64,000 nt of DNA from Pseudogymnoascus destructans (lineage: Eukaryota > Ascomycota > Leotiomycetes > Thelebolales > Thelebolaceae): NCBI RefSeq assembly GCF_001641265.1, contig NW_020167521.1, positions 806,001-870,000 of the forward strand, in the 5' to 3' direction. The position numbers were made by a program, and so were the translations under genes. Below, one piece after another: positions 1-12,440 of the stretch (its first letter is position 1; each line of letters starts with the position of its first letter). The notes below the pieces were generated by a model. It was given only the letters and a program-made list of their open reading frames with translations, did no database searches and was not told where the DNA came from.

Positions 1-303
1 GTGGGCAATAAATCCGACTTGGCCGCGGGTGAGGAGAATAAGCGTGAAGTTACGGTGGCGGAGGCGGAGGAGTGGGCGGCGAAGAATGGGGTGCTGGAGT
101 ATGTGGAGACGAGTGCGAAGAGTGGGGAGGGGGTGGAGAGGGCGTTTGCGAGGGTGGCGGAGAGGATTCATGAGAATATTGAGGCGGGGAAGTATGATTT
201 GTATGATAGGAGGTCGGGGGTTAAGGGGCCGGGGACGGGACAGCAGGGGAGGGTGAAGTTTGGGGGGGAGGCGGTGAAGGCGGCGGCGGGGGGGTGTTGT
301 TGA
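1..303 (+). CDS. Rab-family small GTPase, C-terminal part (5' end outside window)
   Basis: The last 100 codons of a Ras-superfamily Rab GTPase, which cycles between GTP and GDP states to direct vesicle traffic. Visible are the guanine-base motif GNKSDL (G4), ETSAK (G5), a Rab-like hypervariable tail and a C-terminal Cys-Cys for double geranylgeranylation, which anchors Rabs to membranes. The order NI-G-YDLYDRRSGVK before a Gly/Gln-rich tail resembles the Rab2/Rab4/Rab14 group more than Ypt1 or Sec4, but the switch regions lie outside the window, so the subfamily is inferred. The frame is open from base 1 and ends with TGA at 301-303. The true start and any introns are upstream. Confidence 0.85.
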   Translation: MGNKSDLAAGEENKREVTVAEAEEWAAKNGVLEYVETSAKSGEGVERAFARVAERIHENIEAGKYDLYDRRSGVKGPGTGQQGRVKFGGEAVKAAAGGCC

Positions 304-727
304 GGGGATGTGATGGGATAGGGGGAGGAGGGAATGTAATGGGATTAGTTGAGAGAGTGATGTTGGGCTGTATAACGGCGTTTCATGTTCTGGTTGGAAG
401 CATAAAGATACTCCCGGAAGCATTTGGTTATTCGATTCAGTAATTAGGATTTGATAAAAGCTGCAGAGAAAAACGCTACGCTTTTTTGTATTGTATGTAC
501 TATTAATTGCATTATCGCCTGAAAAGATTACATGAGGCTCTTCTGCCATACAGGCCCTACAACATCGTACACCCATCCATATCACCCCGCCGAGACAAAA
601 ACAAAGGAAAAATGCAGTTGCTGAGTGAGATTTCTATTCGCATGTGCCAACCCTTACGCTCCGACCCAGACGGCCTTTATTAACCATTCGTTTAATCATC
701 AGATTATCCTCCAAGTGGAGGAATCAT
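304..727. other. Intergenic, convergent 3' ends
   Basis: Space between the Rab stop and the PMT2 stop. It must hold both 3' UTRs. I see no other gene, repeat or RNA. Confidence 0.6.
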
Positions 728-3143
728 CTAATCGGAAACTCTCCACTTCTCGAACCACTTCAGGTATCTGTACTGGCTGTTAGGCCCGACCATTCCCCAG
801 GAGATAGGCATGAAGAGGATGTAGAGGCCGATAACCGCGGTGTAAAGGGCACCGTAGACGGCGAATTGGACCGCCTTGGCCCTTCTCCTGAGCATCCAAT
901 CGGCGCAGAAACCGAAAGTGAGGATGGCAAAGTACAACGCGGGGTAGTAGTGGTGGACGTAGGTGACTCTGGCCATTGCGACGAATGGGAAGTAGTGGAG
1001 GAACCATCCAATGACTGGGTAAATACCCGCGTAGTGGATTTGGTCAATCTCGGACTGCTTGAGATCGGCGTAGCCGCGCTGCCAACGGATGAGGTACCAT
1101 AGGACAATGAGTCCAAGTAGGGCGAGGGAGGCGGTCGATCCCCAGTAGACAATTGGATTACCAAGGAGGAAGTACTTGACGATAGAATCGTCCCAGCCGC
1201 ACATACGTAGACCGACGTTTAGGATAGGCCATTGCCAGAAGTGTGAGGCAAGGTCATCCTGCTTATCGGGATCAGGCACGAGAGCGTTGTTGGAAGTTGC
1301 CATTGCGACGTTGAGATGGATGAAGTCTTGGAAGAAGGGCGATTTATACGCATTGGCATCAGCAGCAGGTACTATTAGTTGTGATTAGTCAGTTCTAAAT
1401 AAATGCAGAGAGGATAACTCACGCTTGCTGTTCCAGTGAGCCTCCACGTTCCAGTGGGTGAAGGTATCCTTAGGGTTGTTGGCCTTGGTGCATGTGACCT
1501 CGATTTGCTTGAAACCCCACTGAGGCAGGTTAACATTGCCGGCACGCAGATAACATCCAAGAGAAGTATGTTTAAGTCTGAATGCGGTGGTAAGGGTTCG
1601 GATCTTGGTCTTGTCGGTGTTGGAGGAGACATCCTTGACGACTTCAATGGTAAAGTGATCCTTCTCATCGCCGACGGTAGTGTTGCCGTAACACGAGACT
1701 TCCTTATCAACCTTGGTGATTGGGGCAGACACGTCGTGCGAGTGGAGGTTGCGGCCGGTTTGGGCGTGGATCAGACGGAGAACATCGCCATGGGCAACAA
1801 ACTTCGGTGGTCCTTCACCGTCGTACTCAGGCTCGGCACGGTTGGGGTAGAAAAACCACTCGTTGTTGGAATCCTTGTGGTGGTAGCAAGTGACCTGTTG
1901 TTGTCCGGAGCCCTCTGGATATGTCTGGACGTGAGAATGGAGAAGTCCACCACCATATCCCATATTCTTAATGGTTGCGCGGGATCCGTAGGCGATCTCA
2001 AGAGGGCTGTCCTTTCCAACCTCGGTACCGCGGAGGTTAGCCTGGAAGAGGGAGCTCATCTGAGCATCTCCTGGGCCGCTGTTCTCGAGGATAGTGAAAT
2101 GAGCAGCGAATGACAGCATGTAGATGATGAACGGAAGAACAATCAACCCAACGACTCTGGAGCCAACGTGGGCAGCAAGTTCAACCTTGGGCATCTTGTA
2201 GTTTCCGAACTTGTTCCAGAGGTCCTCAACGGTGTAGATTCCAACGAGGGCAGTGCCAAAGAGTCCAACCCACTTGACACTGCACACGCAGCCAATGCTC
2301 AGTCCAGTCAATCCAAGCCATGTGAACCACTCGAGGCTGAAGCTCTGGTCCTGAAGTCTGTGGAACCTGGCCCAGCACAGAACAGTTGTGAATGTGAAGC
2401 ACAGGAGCATAGAGTCGAGAAGAATAAATCTGCTGATAGTTGTGTACGAGTTTTCGCAGAGAACCATAAGAGTGACGAACCACACAGCTGGTCGTTTGAA
2501 GTTGAGCTCTCTGGCCGTGTAGTATGCCAGAGGGATACAGACAGCACCGAAGAAGGCATTGAACGCACGCATGAACGTGTAGTTCAACTCCTCCGGGTAT
2601 CTCTCTCCGGATTTGAATTCGAATGAGCCATTGTATCCAGCCAAGTATCCCGAAAGCCCCACGAGCATCTTTCCCAGAGGTGGATGGACATCGAAGTAGA
2701 ATTCGCGTTTGAGGTAATGCGAGCCGAATTTTCCGAAACTGTAACATTGTTAGGAATTGGCCCCTATCTATAAAGGTATATATCTTACTGAGCTTCATCC
2801 CAAGTAACGATTGGCGAGAGGCCAATCTTGTATAAGCGTGTGAAGAACGCCAAAGCCGTGAAGATGAGCGGTGCGATGATGAATTCCCACTCGTCGAGGG
2901 TTTGGAGCAAGGTTGGTGAGCTCTAACAGAATCCAGACATATTAACTACCACTCCTAAAGTAACGGGGACCTGAGGAGGCGTTGGGAATAGCTCACCTGT
3001 ACGGGTTGGCGTTTCTTGTCATCGACCTCATCTAGGCCCTGGGATGACCCGGAGACCGCTGATCCCCCAGGAGCAGGTCGGCGACGAGCCGCCTGGGCAT
3101 CTTGCTCAATGCCCGAGGCAACGACGGCATTTCTAGAAGCCAT
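728..3143 (-). CDS. PMT2: Dolichyl-phosphate-mannose:protein O-mannosyltransferase, PMT2 family
   Basis: An ER membrane glycosyltransferase that moves mannose from dolichol-phosphate-mannose to Ser/Thr of secretory proteins; PMT2 enzymes pair with PMT1 members. Exons on the minus strand are 3143-2997, 2922-2789, 2738-1423 and 1371-728; all introns are GT-AG and the frame sums to 746 residues, the usual family length. The start is the ATG at 3143, giving MASRN. The first lumenal loop has the family motif WDEAHFGKFG, formed across the second intron, followed by YFDVHPPLGKM. Three MIR repeats follow in the middle (for example GGLLHSHVQTYPEG and HGDVLRLIH), then several C-terminal membrane spans including YVHHYYPALYFA and GLYILFMPISWG. 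Assignment to PMT2 rather than PMT1 or PMT4 rests on recognition of these stretches. Confidence 0.93.
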
Positions 3144-3852
3144 GCTTCGGTGCGTGTGTTGATTAAAACAAAGAGCAGGCCTTTCCACTTCAACACCCCC
3201 TTTCCTTGGTAGTGTCGCGTCGGAACAAGGCTTGCGCGTCTAGGCTCAGCCGTCGGCTACAAGAGAGACGCGAGGAACACGGTTCAAATGGATAATAAAC
3301 GAAAGTAGTGAAAGTAAAAAACCTGCCTCTAAAGACAAAAGATCCTTAGATAGCAGAAGTAAGCATCCTTCGTGGGCCAGGGAAGGGAAGGGAGACACAG
3401 ATTGACTCCTTGGATCTTCAAATAGGGTGTTGGGACGCAGCTCAGAGGGTACACTTTTTGCGGCTGACTATTCCAGCCTAGTGCATTTGCCAGGTGTCTT
3501 CAATTTCCACGCACACACAGTCAAAATGCAACAATAATAGCTAGCTTTACGAGAATATCAATATTGAATAAAAGCAAAGCTCACCAGGGCTAGTTTGTGA
3601 CTTTTTTGATATAGTGTATAGTGTGCGGCTCTAACTACTAAAATATCAATCTTCTGTTTTACATTTGTGCGGCATAACTGGTTGTACACGATGTCTCCTA
3701 TCCGGGATTGCTTCCGCGTCTTACCTGTGGTGATCCAGATAAGAGGCGGCGATTGTAGTCGAAGTGAAGACATCATTATATGCGCAACTCAATTGAAATT
3801 TATTATGGCCTCCTATACAGTACTTATCTGTCCCCATTTCTATATGTCATAC
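3144..3852. other. Intergenic, 5' region of PMT2
   Basis: Upstream of the PMT2 start and downstream of the transporter stop, so it should carry the PMT2 promoter. I see no credible gene or repeat. Confidence 0.5.
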
Positions 3853-6449
3853 TTACTCTTCGTCCTGGTCTAAAGGTTTGTATTTACTGTTGGCGCCTCC
3901 CCGAGAGCTTGAACCGCCGCGGGAGGCTCCAACCATCCGAGAGATCCATCCTCCCACTCCCTCGCCACGGCCTCTGTCGGCCGTGTATCGTGGAACACCG
4001 TCTCTAATATCGACATTCGGTGGATCAATGTCCAGGCCCGGAATAGCCAAGGATGAGCCTAGCCCATTCTCCATCGACGTTGTCCCCACCCCACGTCGTA
4101 GATCCATTGATGGGACAGGAGAACCACGTCCCATCAAAGAACCCGTCTCTGCTCTTGCTGATGGAGTCGGCATGGCGGATGTAGCATCACCGAAAAGCAG
4201 GTTCATGTTTTCCAAACGAACCCCACGTGTTTCGGGGTAAATGAAGTAAACTGTATAAACCATATTAGTACTGAGACAGCGAGTTGGGGTGATGATGGGA
4301 GAAAACTAACCAACAACGAAACTGGTGACGCAGAAAAATGCATGCATAAGATACAGCCTCCACCCAATTGTTTCTTGAAGTATTGGGGTAATTTCCCCAA
4401 CGATGAAGTTGAAAAACCAGTTAGTCGCGGTAGACAAGCTGGCGCCCTTCGAGCGGATGCTGAGAGGCAAGATCTCTGGTGGGTACAGCCATGGGATCGG
4501 GCCCCAAGAGAAACCAAAAGCCGCATTATAGATCATGACGAATACGACCACTAAAGTTGGTGTTGCCTTTATATCCAAGTGTAGGAAATATGCAATGGCA
4601 GATAGCGACAACGCCATCATGATAGCACCGCTCAATAAGATCGGCCGCCTTCCAAGTCGATCCACCAGGTACCATGGAGGGATCGTAGAAAGGAAATAGG
4701 TAATGCCGTTAATGCCGGTCATCAAGATGGCTTTTCGCCCTATCCAGCCGGCGGATATAAAAACCAGAGGCGCATAGTATGAGATGACATTGATTCCGTT
4801 TAGCTGAGCCAATGCTTGCGCGGACATAGCGATAAAGACACGAGCCCGGTATCTCTTGAACATCTCGGAGTATGATCTTTCACCTTCTTGGCGCTGAATG
4901 AGGACATTCATTTTGATTTCACGGAATTCTTCCCTCGCCTTGACGTTGTGGATGTCTCCATCTCCGTAAAGGTTGGCTATGACAACCATGCCTTCCTCAT
5001 CATGATCATTATCAAGTAGCCATCTGTGATGGTGGTTAGTCCCTGACTTTCAAATACAGGGCGTGAGTATATACCGAGGTGATTCCACAATAAGTAAGCT
5101 TCCCAGAGCGAGTAGGCCACCCATTACACACTGCATGGATAGTGGTATCCGCCAAGAGTAGTCGCTGTCAATGTAGCTGCAAAAATAATCAACCCAAACT
5201 GATGTGGTGTATCCAATGATGTTCCCTGAGAACTCGATACAGGCTAGCTTGCCTCTGTTGTGTGGAGGCGAAATTTCAGACTGATAGACTGGGACGATTG
5301 TCGAGAGCATACCAACCCCTACTCCTGCTATGATCCTACCCAGCATCATTAACATCATAGTTGTTGCGCACGTCTGCAGGGCCCCTCCAACGAACTATTC
5401 TAACAGTTACTTTCTGCTAAATGGACCCGACATTTATGAAGTGGGTTGGAAGGGTATGGTTTCAATGAGTCCTTGGCCTATTGCGAACTGCCGCCTCTCA
5501 TATTTTGACACGGATGCTACTAGGGATTTGGCTGGGAGAAGGAACTCACAAATATCAAACTCCCATATAAAATCGTCCTTCTTCGGCCGATGATATCACC
5601 AAGGCGGCCAACAACCAGCGACGATATGAACGCTCCGACTTCTAAAATTGCAACCATAGTCCCGATCTCGGCCGCATTTGGCTTATGGAAATAATCTAGG
5701 AAAATAGGGCCTCTGTGCAATCCATCAGTGCTGAGTATGGTTGACATATATGATAAAAACTTACGTGATGATACCGGACATGACTCCCTGATCGTACCCA
5801 AAAAGAAACACGCCCAATGATACAAATACGCTTGTGAAATACCTGGCGTAACATCAGTATGACAGTCCAGCCTCAACTCGCGGCTGTCTTACACCAGTGG
5901 CTTGCCGGTCAGGCCGTGCATCTGAGGCTCCCCCCCCGACATCATCGCTGCTAGCGCCTGTTCAGCGCGAGATATTTGCCTCGGCGGTGGTGTTGGGATC
6001 TTGATATCTTCCTTAACGAAGCCACGGCGAGGTTGCTTATCTTCGTGTTCAGAGTCGAGTCGATATCGCACTCTCGTATCTCCTCGATTTCGTCTCCCAG
6101 TATGCCGGCCTGTGTCGAAGTCTCTGAGCTGCCGTCGTAAAGGGTCGTCTTCGCCTGTGCCCAGTTCACCAATGTCGCCGGTGTCACTCCAGTCTGAGAA
6201 TTCAGAGCCTGCCGATTCGGATCTTGGAGAGGCAGAGAACCCGCTCTGCTTCTCGTCGTCTGAGAGGAGGGAGGCAGACTGGACCTGCTCGTGTGATCGG
6301 GTTACTGCCGAGGGCAGGTTTCGAAGTGGTATATTGGCCGGACGGCGGGTGCTGCTTGAAGAGGGAATCGTGAAGGTTGTGGAGCTGATGGTGGCAGCCC
6401 CTCCCGGCGGATATGGGCGTAAGAGGAAGACAACGTGGAGTCGGTGCAC
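3853..6449 (-). CDS. MFS sugar transporter with long acidic N-terminal extension
   Basis: A twelve-span plasma-membrane sugar porter of the major facilitator superfamily. Exons on the minus strand are about 6449-5893, 5842-5765, 5712-5550, 5394-5075, 5023-4311 and 4250-3853; joined they stay in frame for about 742 codons. Family motifs are GVFLFGYDQGVMSG in span 1, GRLGDIIGRRR after span 2, VESPRWLL before the central loop, DRLGRRPILL after span 8 and FIYPETRGV after span 12. The first exon is a polar extension of about 185 codons rich in Ser, Asp, Glu and Arg. It has no in-frame ATG until 5945, so the true start is either an upstream exon beyond 6449 or that late ATG. The substrate cannot be read from the sequence. 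Confidence 0.88.
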
Positions 6450-7735
6450 GATACCCGTGACAAGCTCGTTTGGATGGCGGTGCGGAGGAAGGGCAGACTA
6501 CTGTACAACTGCGTAGTATGAAGGGATCTGTTGCAAGATTATCGTCGGTGAGTAAGTCAGCTGGTTTGCTTCAGAGTGTTTGTGTTGGGCGAAAGCTAGA
6601 AGTTGTTACCTTGGTTGCACCCCGCGAACTGTCACAATGGGGAAGAGTGGAGCTTGGCAAAGTCCCAAGACAAACCCAAGGCTGAACAACGTTCACGTGG
6701 TTTGATTGGGCTGAGGATTTCAGGAGAGAGCAAAAGACTTTTAATAGCTGTAGGGTGAAGAATGGCACACGACGCCTTTGTGACTGTGGAGATTACCCCA
6801 AGGTGTTCTGGACCACGACTCTTTCCGGCGCCTCTGACGACGACGAGGTCACGATGTTGGGATGTCTTATCTTGAGTTGTTATCAGCACGTGCACGAATG
6901 GCAAAAAGGGGACGGAGGCAGGTTGGCTGGATGGTAGATTCTCCGAGATAAGCGAGATAAGCGGGATAAGGGGAAGAAACAAGTAAGTAAGTTCCAGTAG
7001 TACTCCGTACAAACAAGCTACAAAGGCCCTCGAACCCAACCCGCAGCGCAGGAAACAAATGTAAAATGTCCTTGGCAGTTGCCGAGCCAAGGCATGTGAA
7101 TGTGAATGTTGATACAAACCCGATCTTGCATTTTTCCATTGTCGTGCTGTAGTAGTACGGTAGTACGCTGGTGCTGCGCTGGTGCTGCGCTGGTGCTAAG
7201 CTGGTGCTCGCTGGTGCTAAGCTGGGATGGGATGGGATGTGCCCCTGAAACGAACGATGGCATCCAGCAAATCCTGTAGGGCCGATATAAGATTGTGCAC
7301 TGTGCACTGTACACTGCTGCCGTGATTCAGCCCTCTAACTATATTAATTATTCTTTATCCTTTGTTGCCCGTGACCTCTATTGAGGAACCCGAGTCGGAA
7401 GAAACTGAGACCACGCTTGTCTCGTTTAAAGGCTGGTAACCTCAGAAACCGGGCACCACCACGAAGGAAACTACATTTTCAGGGGACGACGTTACTTCAC
7501 CTTCCCTCACTTCAACCCTGAATTGATCAACCTCGAAAACACTCGCTGCTTCTTCCGTGGCCACTGAGATCAATCTGATCTCCTCCGCCGCGAAATCATC
7601 GACGTGAAATTCTCACCGCTTCGTCAATCGCGGTACATTGGGGAGAAGGAAGGGACAAAGGATAGAAGCACACCCGCCTGTTCTGCATTTAGACTCGAGT
7701 CCCCGAGAAAAGGTCGCCTCGCGCAAACCGCAGCA
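6450..7735. other. Divergent intergenic region with short direct repeats
   Basis: Lies between the transporter 5' end and the Chs7-like start, so it must serve two promoters; an unseen first exon of the transporter may also be here. About 7165-7225 has five imperfect copies of a GCTGGTGCT-type unit, and about 6945-6970 has three GATAAGCG-type copies. GATAAG is the core of GATA-factor sites, but function is not shown. Confidence 0.5.
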
Positions 7736-8941
7736 ATGGGCTCAACGCAGTTTGGAAACTTTCATGTACGATCAATCTAGAAATCTAGAGGGCCTACGGT
7801 CTCGACGACCCGTGGCTATGCGACGCACGGGGAGTAACAAGCTAACCATCCGTGAATAGAATTTCTGTCGGGATTCGACCCTTCCTGTTTGCAATGTACG
7901 TATACCTCTCGGTGTTCCGACTCTCAATCATAGCATGAGTGCGACGAAGTAACTAACGCTTGTAACAAACAGCTCCTGTCTCTGACACATGATCAAAATG
8001 GATTCGGAGGATGCGAGTTGACCGGAATCAACCTCCCAGACGGGAAACACCTCGGCAATATTGGTTAGTCGCGCAGAAACCAATTGTGGTCATTATACTG
8101 ACCAGCTGCAGGTTCGATAATACTTTGCGGCCTGGCTATTCTAGTTAGCGGTTACCTGCTATGGAGGTCTGAAAGGAAGCAAGCTGCCGTCGGCCGAAGG
8201 TATGAGGAATTGTATCATATACTACCATTTTCATGTACTGACTTGAAAACAGGGAGATGCAGCTGTTTCTGTTGGGCTATATTATCATTGAGATCTGCGA
8301 AATCTTCACAGTCGGAGTGTTCCCTCTCAACTACAAAGTCCGATTGGTGCGTTCCTAATGCCCTCTTTGAATGTCTCGCCATACTAATTCTTGTACAGGC
8401 CTTCAGTGGAATACACCTTGGTATGATTGTTGCGACGACATGGATCCTCATGCTCAATGCCGCCGTTGGATATCAAATCATCGACGACGGCACTCCCATG
8501 TCCATTGGCCTCATCATTGGCTCAGCAGTTGCTCTCTTTGTCGGCACTGGCTATATCGCTCTCGATACGGGTTTCAGATGGACCGGCCATTTCGACAGCA
8601 GCTTGGTCGGCAATAACCGCAACATGGGGCTTTACGTGCTCTACCAACTCGCGCCCATCATCTTCCTGGCAGTTTTCATCGTTTTGGAATCCATCCTTGT
8701 CTTGAGGGTTCTTGGCGAGAGGAAGCCAATGATCTACCTCGCAGCCGCAGCACTCTTCTTCATTCTTGGACAAATCTTCAACTACGTCGTGAGCACCCAC
8801 ATCTGCCACGGAACCAGCGGCAAGATTGACGGAGCCATCTTCGAGACGCTATTCACCCTGCTCTCTGTCGTCACCATCTGGTACTTTTGGTCGAGCATCA
8901 CCGAGGACGACTGGCCAATGCCAGCGGTTAACTATCCTTAA
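7736..8941 (+). CDS. Chs7-like chitin synthase export chaperone paralogue
   Basis: A polytopic membrane protein of the Chs7 / chitin synthase III catalytic subunit family; Chs7 helps chitin synthase leave the ER. Six exons, 7736-7765, 7860-7895, 7973-8063, 8112-8199, 8253-8346 and 8399-8941, give 293 residues. The two tiny first exons were found by matching the family N-terminus: MGSTQFGNF, then FCRDSTLPVCN. The body has about seven hydrophobic spans, with family stretches VGYQIIDDGTPMS, ILGQIFNYVVS, GAIFETLFTLL and the C-terminal YFWSSITEDDW. Divergence from textbook Chs7 suggests a paralogue rather than the orthologue. Stop TAA is at 8939-8941. Confidence 0.85.
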
Positions 8942-9744
8942 AGAAGAAGAATTATACCTTAATCTGGCATCATCTGGCATTCGAGGAGTTTTTGGGCGGT
9001 GGGGGTGGGGTTCTGTACAAAGATTTTAACGGTTTGGACGAAAACCTATGGAGGCGGATTTAATTCAATTCGCCGATTTGATCGAGTTTGCTGGGGAGGA
9101 GGAGCAACGCGCGAACACAGCATAGGTAGCTAATATGCCTTATATATCAATATGTTGATGTGTCGGGCTGGGATAGAGGATCCCGTCGTGCCCGGGGGAC
9201 ATTGGGACGATACTCTTGGACTTTGTTTTAAGGGGAGAGGCTGGTCAAGTAGTGGCCAAGTTTATATACCCTTCGTAGCATATATGGTATGAATGTAGCA
9301 ATGATTTTAACTATATTGGAGATGTCGTCGTGAAGCTGTGTCTGATCTAGTATTAAGTGATATGTTTGGCATCGTATTGTATGGTAGTGACGTTGGCCCA
9401 CTGATTGATAATAATATGGGCGTCTGGAGTGCCAATTGGAAATAGTCTCTAGATAAATCCGAAGTGAAAAGATATAAAAGATATTACATATACAGTGGCC
9501 ATCGTTACCTCCAAATGAACCCTGTCCTTCATAGTAGAGATATTCGCGGCTAGTGCCCATATTTTAACATTTATCGTCCGCCTCGCCCACAAGGCTACCA
9601 TCCGCCTACCTCGCCTCAAATCCGTCACAACCCACCCTTCCAACAACCCACCACTACAACCTAACATCAGCCCATCCGCCCGCTCAAACCACTCTTGCAG
9701 ACCTAGCTCCAGCCACCGCATGCCGTCATCTCCTCCGCCACACC
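8942..9744. other. Intergenic between tandem plus-strand genes
   Basis: Holds the 3' UTR of the Chs7-like gene and the promoter of SSL1. The middle is AT-rich (about 9230-9560). No gene or strong repeat seen. Confidence 0.5.
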
Positions 9745-11299
9745 ATGGCAGACTCGGACGGCGAGTACATCGAGGACCTCTCCGACGATGATCTCCCCAC
9801 CGCCGCCCCCTCCGGCACCGTTGGCGGCAGCGGCCGACACGCAACGCGCTCGAGGGGCCCTGTGAAGGTGCCCGAGGCGGCGAGGGGAGGGGAGAAGGAG
9901 AAGCAGGGGAGGAGGAGGGCGGCGTGGGAGGATATACAGAGGAGTTGGGATACGGTTGTTGAGGGGGCGGATGGGAGTTTGAGCTCTACTGTTGAGGGGC
10001 TTTTGGAGGCTGGGAAGAGGCAGAGGTTTGTTGTCTCCCTTTACAACTCTCTCCCTTTTTTTTGCCCTACCCCCATTATAATCAATCACCACATAAACAT
10101 GAGCATGAACAAAAGCAAAAGGCAAAGCTAACCCCCCCCCCCCCTCCCCCTTTAGACTGCTCCGCGACACAACCCCCCTCCAACGCGGCATAATCCGCCA
10201 CTTAATCCTCATCCTCGACCTCTCCTTCGCCATGACCGAGAAAGACCTCCGCCCAACGCGCTACCTCCTCACCCTCCGCCACGCAACCTCATTCATCAGC
10301 GAATTCTTCGAGCAGAACCCCATCTCCCAGCTCGGGATCCTAGGTATGCGCGATGGGCTCGCCAAGCCGATCTCTCCGTTATCCGGGACGCCGACGGTAC
10401 ATCTTGGTGCGTTGGGGAAACTGAGGACGCAGGATCCGCAGGGCAGTCCGTCACTTCAGAACGCCTTGGAAATGGCGCGGGCGTCCCTCTTCCACGCCCC
10501 GAGCCATGGGACGAGAGAAGTCCTCATCATCTCCGGCGCCCTCCTCTCCTCCGACCCGGGCGACATCCACACCACCATCTCCTCCCTCACAAGCGACCGC
10601 ATCCGCGTCTCGGCCATAGGGTTAGCAGCCCAAGTCGCCATCCTCTCCGAGATCTGCACCAAGACCAAGGGCGACTACAGCGTCGCGCTTCACGAGGAGC
10701 ATTTCCGGGCCCTCTTGATGGGCGCGACGACCCCGCCGCCGACGAGGGCGAAGGAGCAGAATCAGAGTAGTCTACTCATGATGGGATTCCCGTCGCGCAC
10801 GGTGGCGACGGCGGTGACGTTGTGTGCGTGCCATAGTAAGCTTACGAGGGGGGGGTATCTGTGCTCGCGGTGCGGGAGTAAGGTGTGTTCGCTGCCGGCG
10901 GAGTGTCCGGCGTGTGGGCTGACGCTGATCCTGAGTACGCATCTCGCGCGCTCATACCACCACCTCTTCCCCCTGCGCAACTGGCGCGAGGTATCCTGGA
11001 GCGAGGCGGCGGGGAGTGGGGTGGGGAGTTGTTTTGCTTGTGGGGTTGGGTTTAATAAGCCGCCGCCGAGGCAGGTGGTGGAGGGGAAGAAGGAGGGGGG
11101 GAGGAGGGAGGCGATGATGAAGGCGGTCAGTGAGTCGGGGAGGTATGCGTGTGAGGTCTGCGGAGAGCATTTTTGCATTGACTGTGATGTTTTTGCGCAT
11201 GAGGTCGTGCATAATTGTCCGGGGTGTCAGAGTGATAGTAGGGCGGGGAAGGCGAAGGGTGAAGGGGGGAAGGGGGGGAGGGGGGAAAGGGGCAGGTGA
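9745..11299 (+). CDS. SSL1: TFIIH core subunit Ssl1 (p44)
   Basis: A subunit of general transcription and DNA-repair factor TFIIH, acting in promoter opening and nucleotide excision repair; p44 stimulates the XPD/Rad3 helicase. Exons 9745-10025 and 10156-11299 (intron GTTTGT...TTTAG) give 474 residues. An acidic N-terminus is followed by a von Willebrand A fold with LILDLSFAMTEKDLRPTR and a C-terminal zinc region: CACHS...CSRCGSKVC...CPACG and a RING-like CEVCGEHFCIDCDVF with CPGC at the end. SYHHLFPL between the two zinc parts is a family hallmark. The last 25 residues are Gly/Lys/Arg-rich low complexity. Confidence 0.93.
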
Positions 11300-11677
11300 A
11301 GGAGATGGAGATGGAGATGGAGATGGGAGGTGGGTGGTGGGTGTGGGGTTGAGGGGGATAAGATGGAGACGGAAGCGGGAGTTGGGAGGGTAAAAATAGG
11401 TTCTTTGGGAATGGGAAGGGGAGTTGCATATAAGCCCGGCGCACACACACGATCCGCTCGGTGTGGGGGGTGTGGAAATGGAAGGTCTGTCAGCCAGTTA
11501 CGTCAGTATAGAAGGCGGCAGTACAGTAATAGATGCAGACCTAGGTGTAAGAGGGTGTTGTGTATACAAATACTATATATGACCAAGCGTGTCAGGGATT
11601 GTAGAGCACACCCATCCGCTCCACACAGCCACGGCAGCCAGAAATCGCGGTCTGCTGTGCTCCAGCTTGAGGGTAGT

Positions 11678-11796
11678 GACAGGCGATAGCACGGTGTGAC
11701 AGGCGATAGCACGGTGTGATGGGCGATAGCACGGTGTGATGGGCGATAGCACGGTGTGATAGACGGTGTGATAGACGGTGTGATAGACGGCATGAT
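11678..11796. repeat. Minisatellite: 20-bp unit x4 then 12-bp unit x3
   Basis: Four near-identical 20-bp copies with core GCGATAGCACGGTGT run from about 11678 to 11757, followed by three copies of a 12-bp derivative, GATAGACGGTGT. First of a series of unrelated arrays in the SSL1-veA gap. Confidence 0.85.
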
Positions 11797-11933
11797 AGCA
11801 CGGTGGTGTAGTGTCGTAGTTACAGCGCAAGGGGCGCGGTTGGTACGGCGTCATATCATATCATAGAGTTGGACAGGAAGGTTTGTAGTTTGTGGGAGTA
11901 GTTATTTTTAGATGGATGCGGTCGGAGTCGTCT

Positions 11934-12003
11934 GTGCAACGGGATCGGGATGAGGATCAGGATCGGGATCGGGATCAGGATCAGGATCAGGATCGGGATC
12001 AGG
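11934..12003. repeat. Hexamer microsatellite GGATCA/GGATCG
   Basis: About eleven copies of a GGATCR hexamer with scattered variants. Confidence 0.85.
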
Positions 12004-12034
12004 GAGATGGAGGGAGAAGGAGTGTCTGTCTCTG

Positions 12035-12158
12035 TCTGGTTTCCCACCTGTGGTTTCCCACCTGGTTTCCCACCTGGTTTCCCACCTGGTTTCCCACCTG
12101 GTTTCCCACCTGGTTTCCCACCTGGTTTCCCACCTGGTTTCCCACCTGGTTTCCCACC
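12035..12158. repeat. 12-bp minisatellite TGGTTTCCCACC
   Basis: About ten head-to-tail copies, nearly perfect. Because 12 is a multiple of 3, long spurious ORFs run through it in all frames; I treat these as artefacts. Confidence 0.92.
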
Positions 12159-12164
12159 TCCCTG

Positions 12165-12440
12165 CTTTCCCCCCACACCCACCTTCTCCCTTCACCCACC
12201 TTCTCCCTTCACCCACACCCCTTCACCCACACTACACGCACCCACACTACACGCACCCACACTACACCCACCCTTGTCCCTTCACCCACCCTTTCAGCCT
12301 TTCACCCACACCCACAACCACAACCACTCGCACCAACCCACTCACACCAACCCACACAACCCACACAACCCACACAACCCACACAACCCACACAACCCAT
12401 ACAACCCACACAACCCACACCAACCCACACCAACCCACAC
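12165..12440. repeat. Three adjacent arrays (18-, 15- and 9-bp units)
   Basis: Copies of CCCACCTTCTCCCTTCAC, then three copies of a 15-bp ACACTACACGCACCC-like unit (about 12228-12270), then about ten copies of the 9-mer ACAACCCAC (about 12348-12440). The plus strand has almost no G. Confidence 0.85.

Noticed and set aside
1436..2113. 225-codon plus-strand frame
   Set aside because: Antisense shadow of PMT2.
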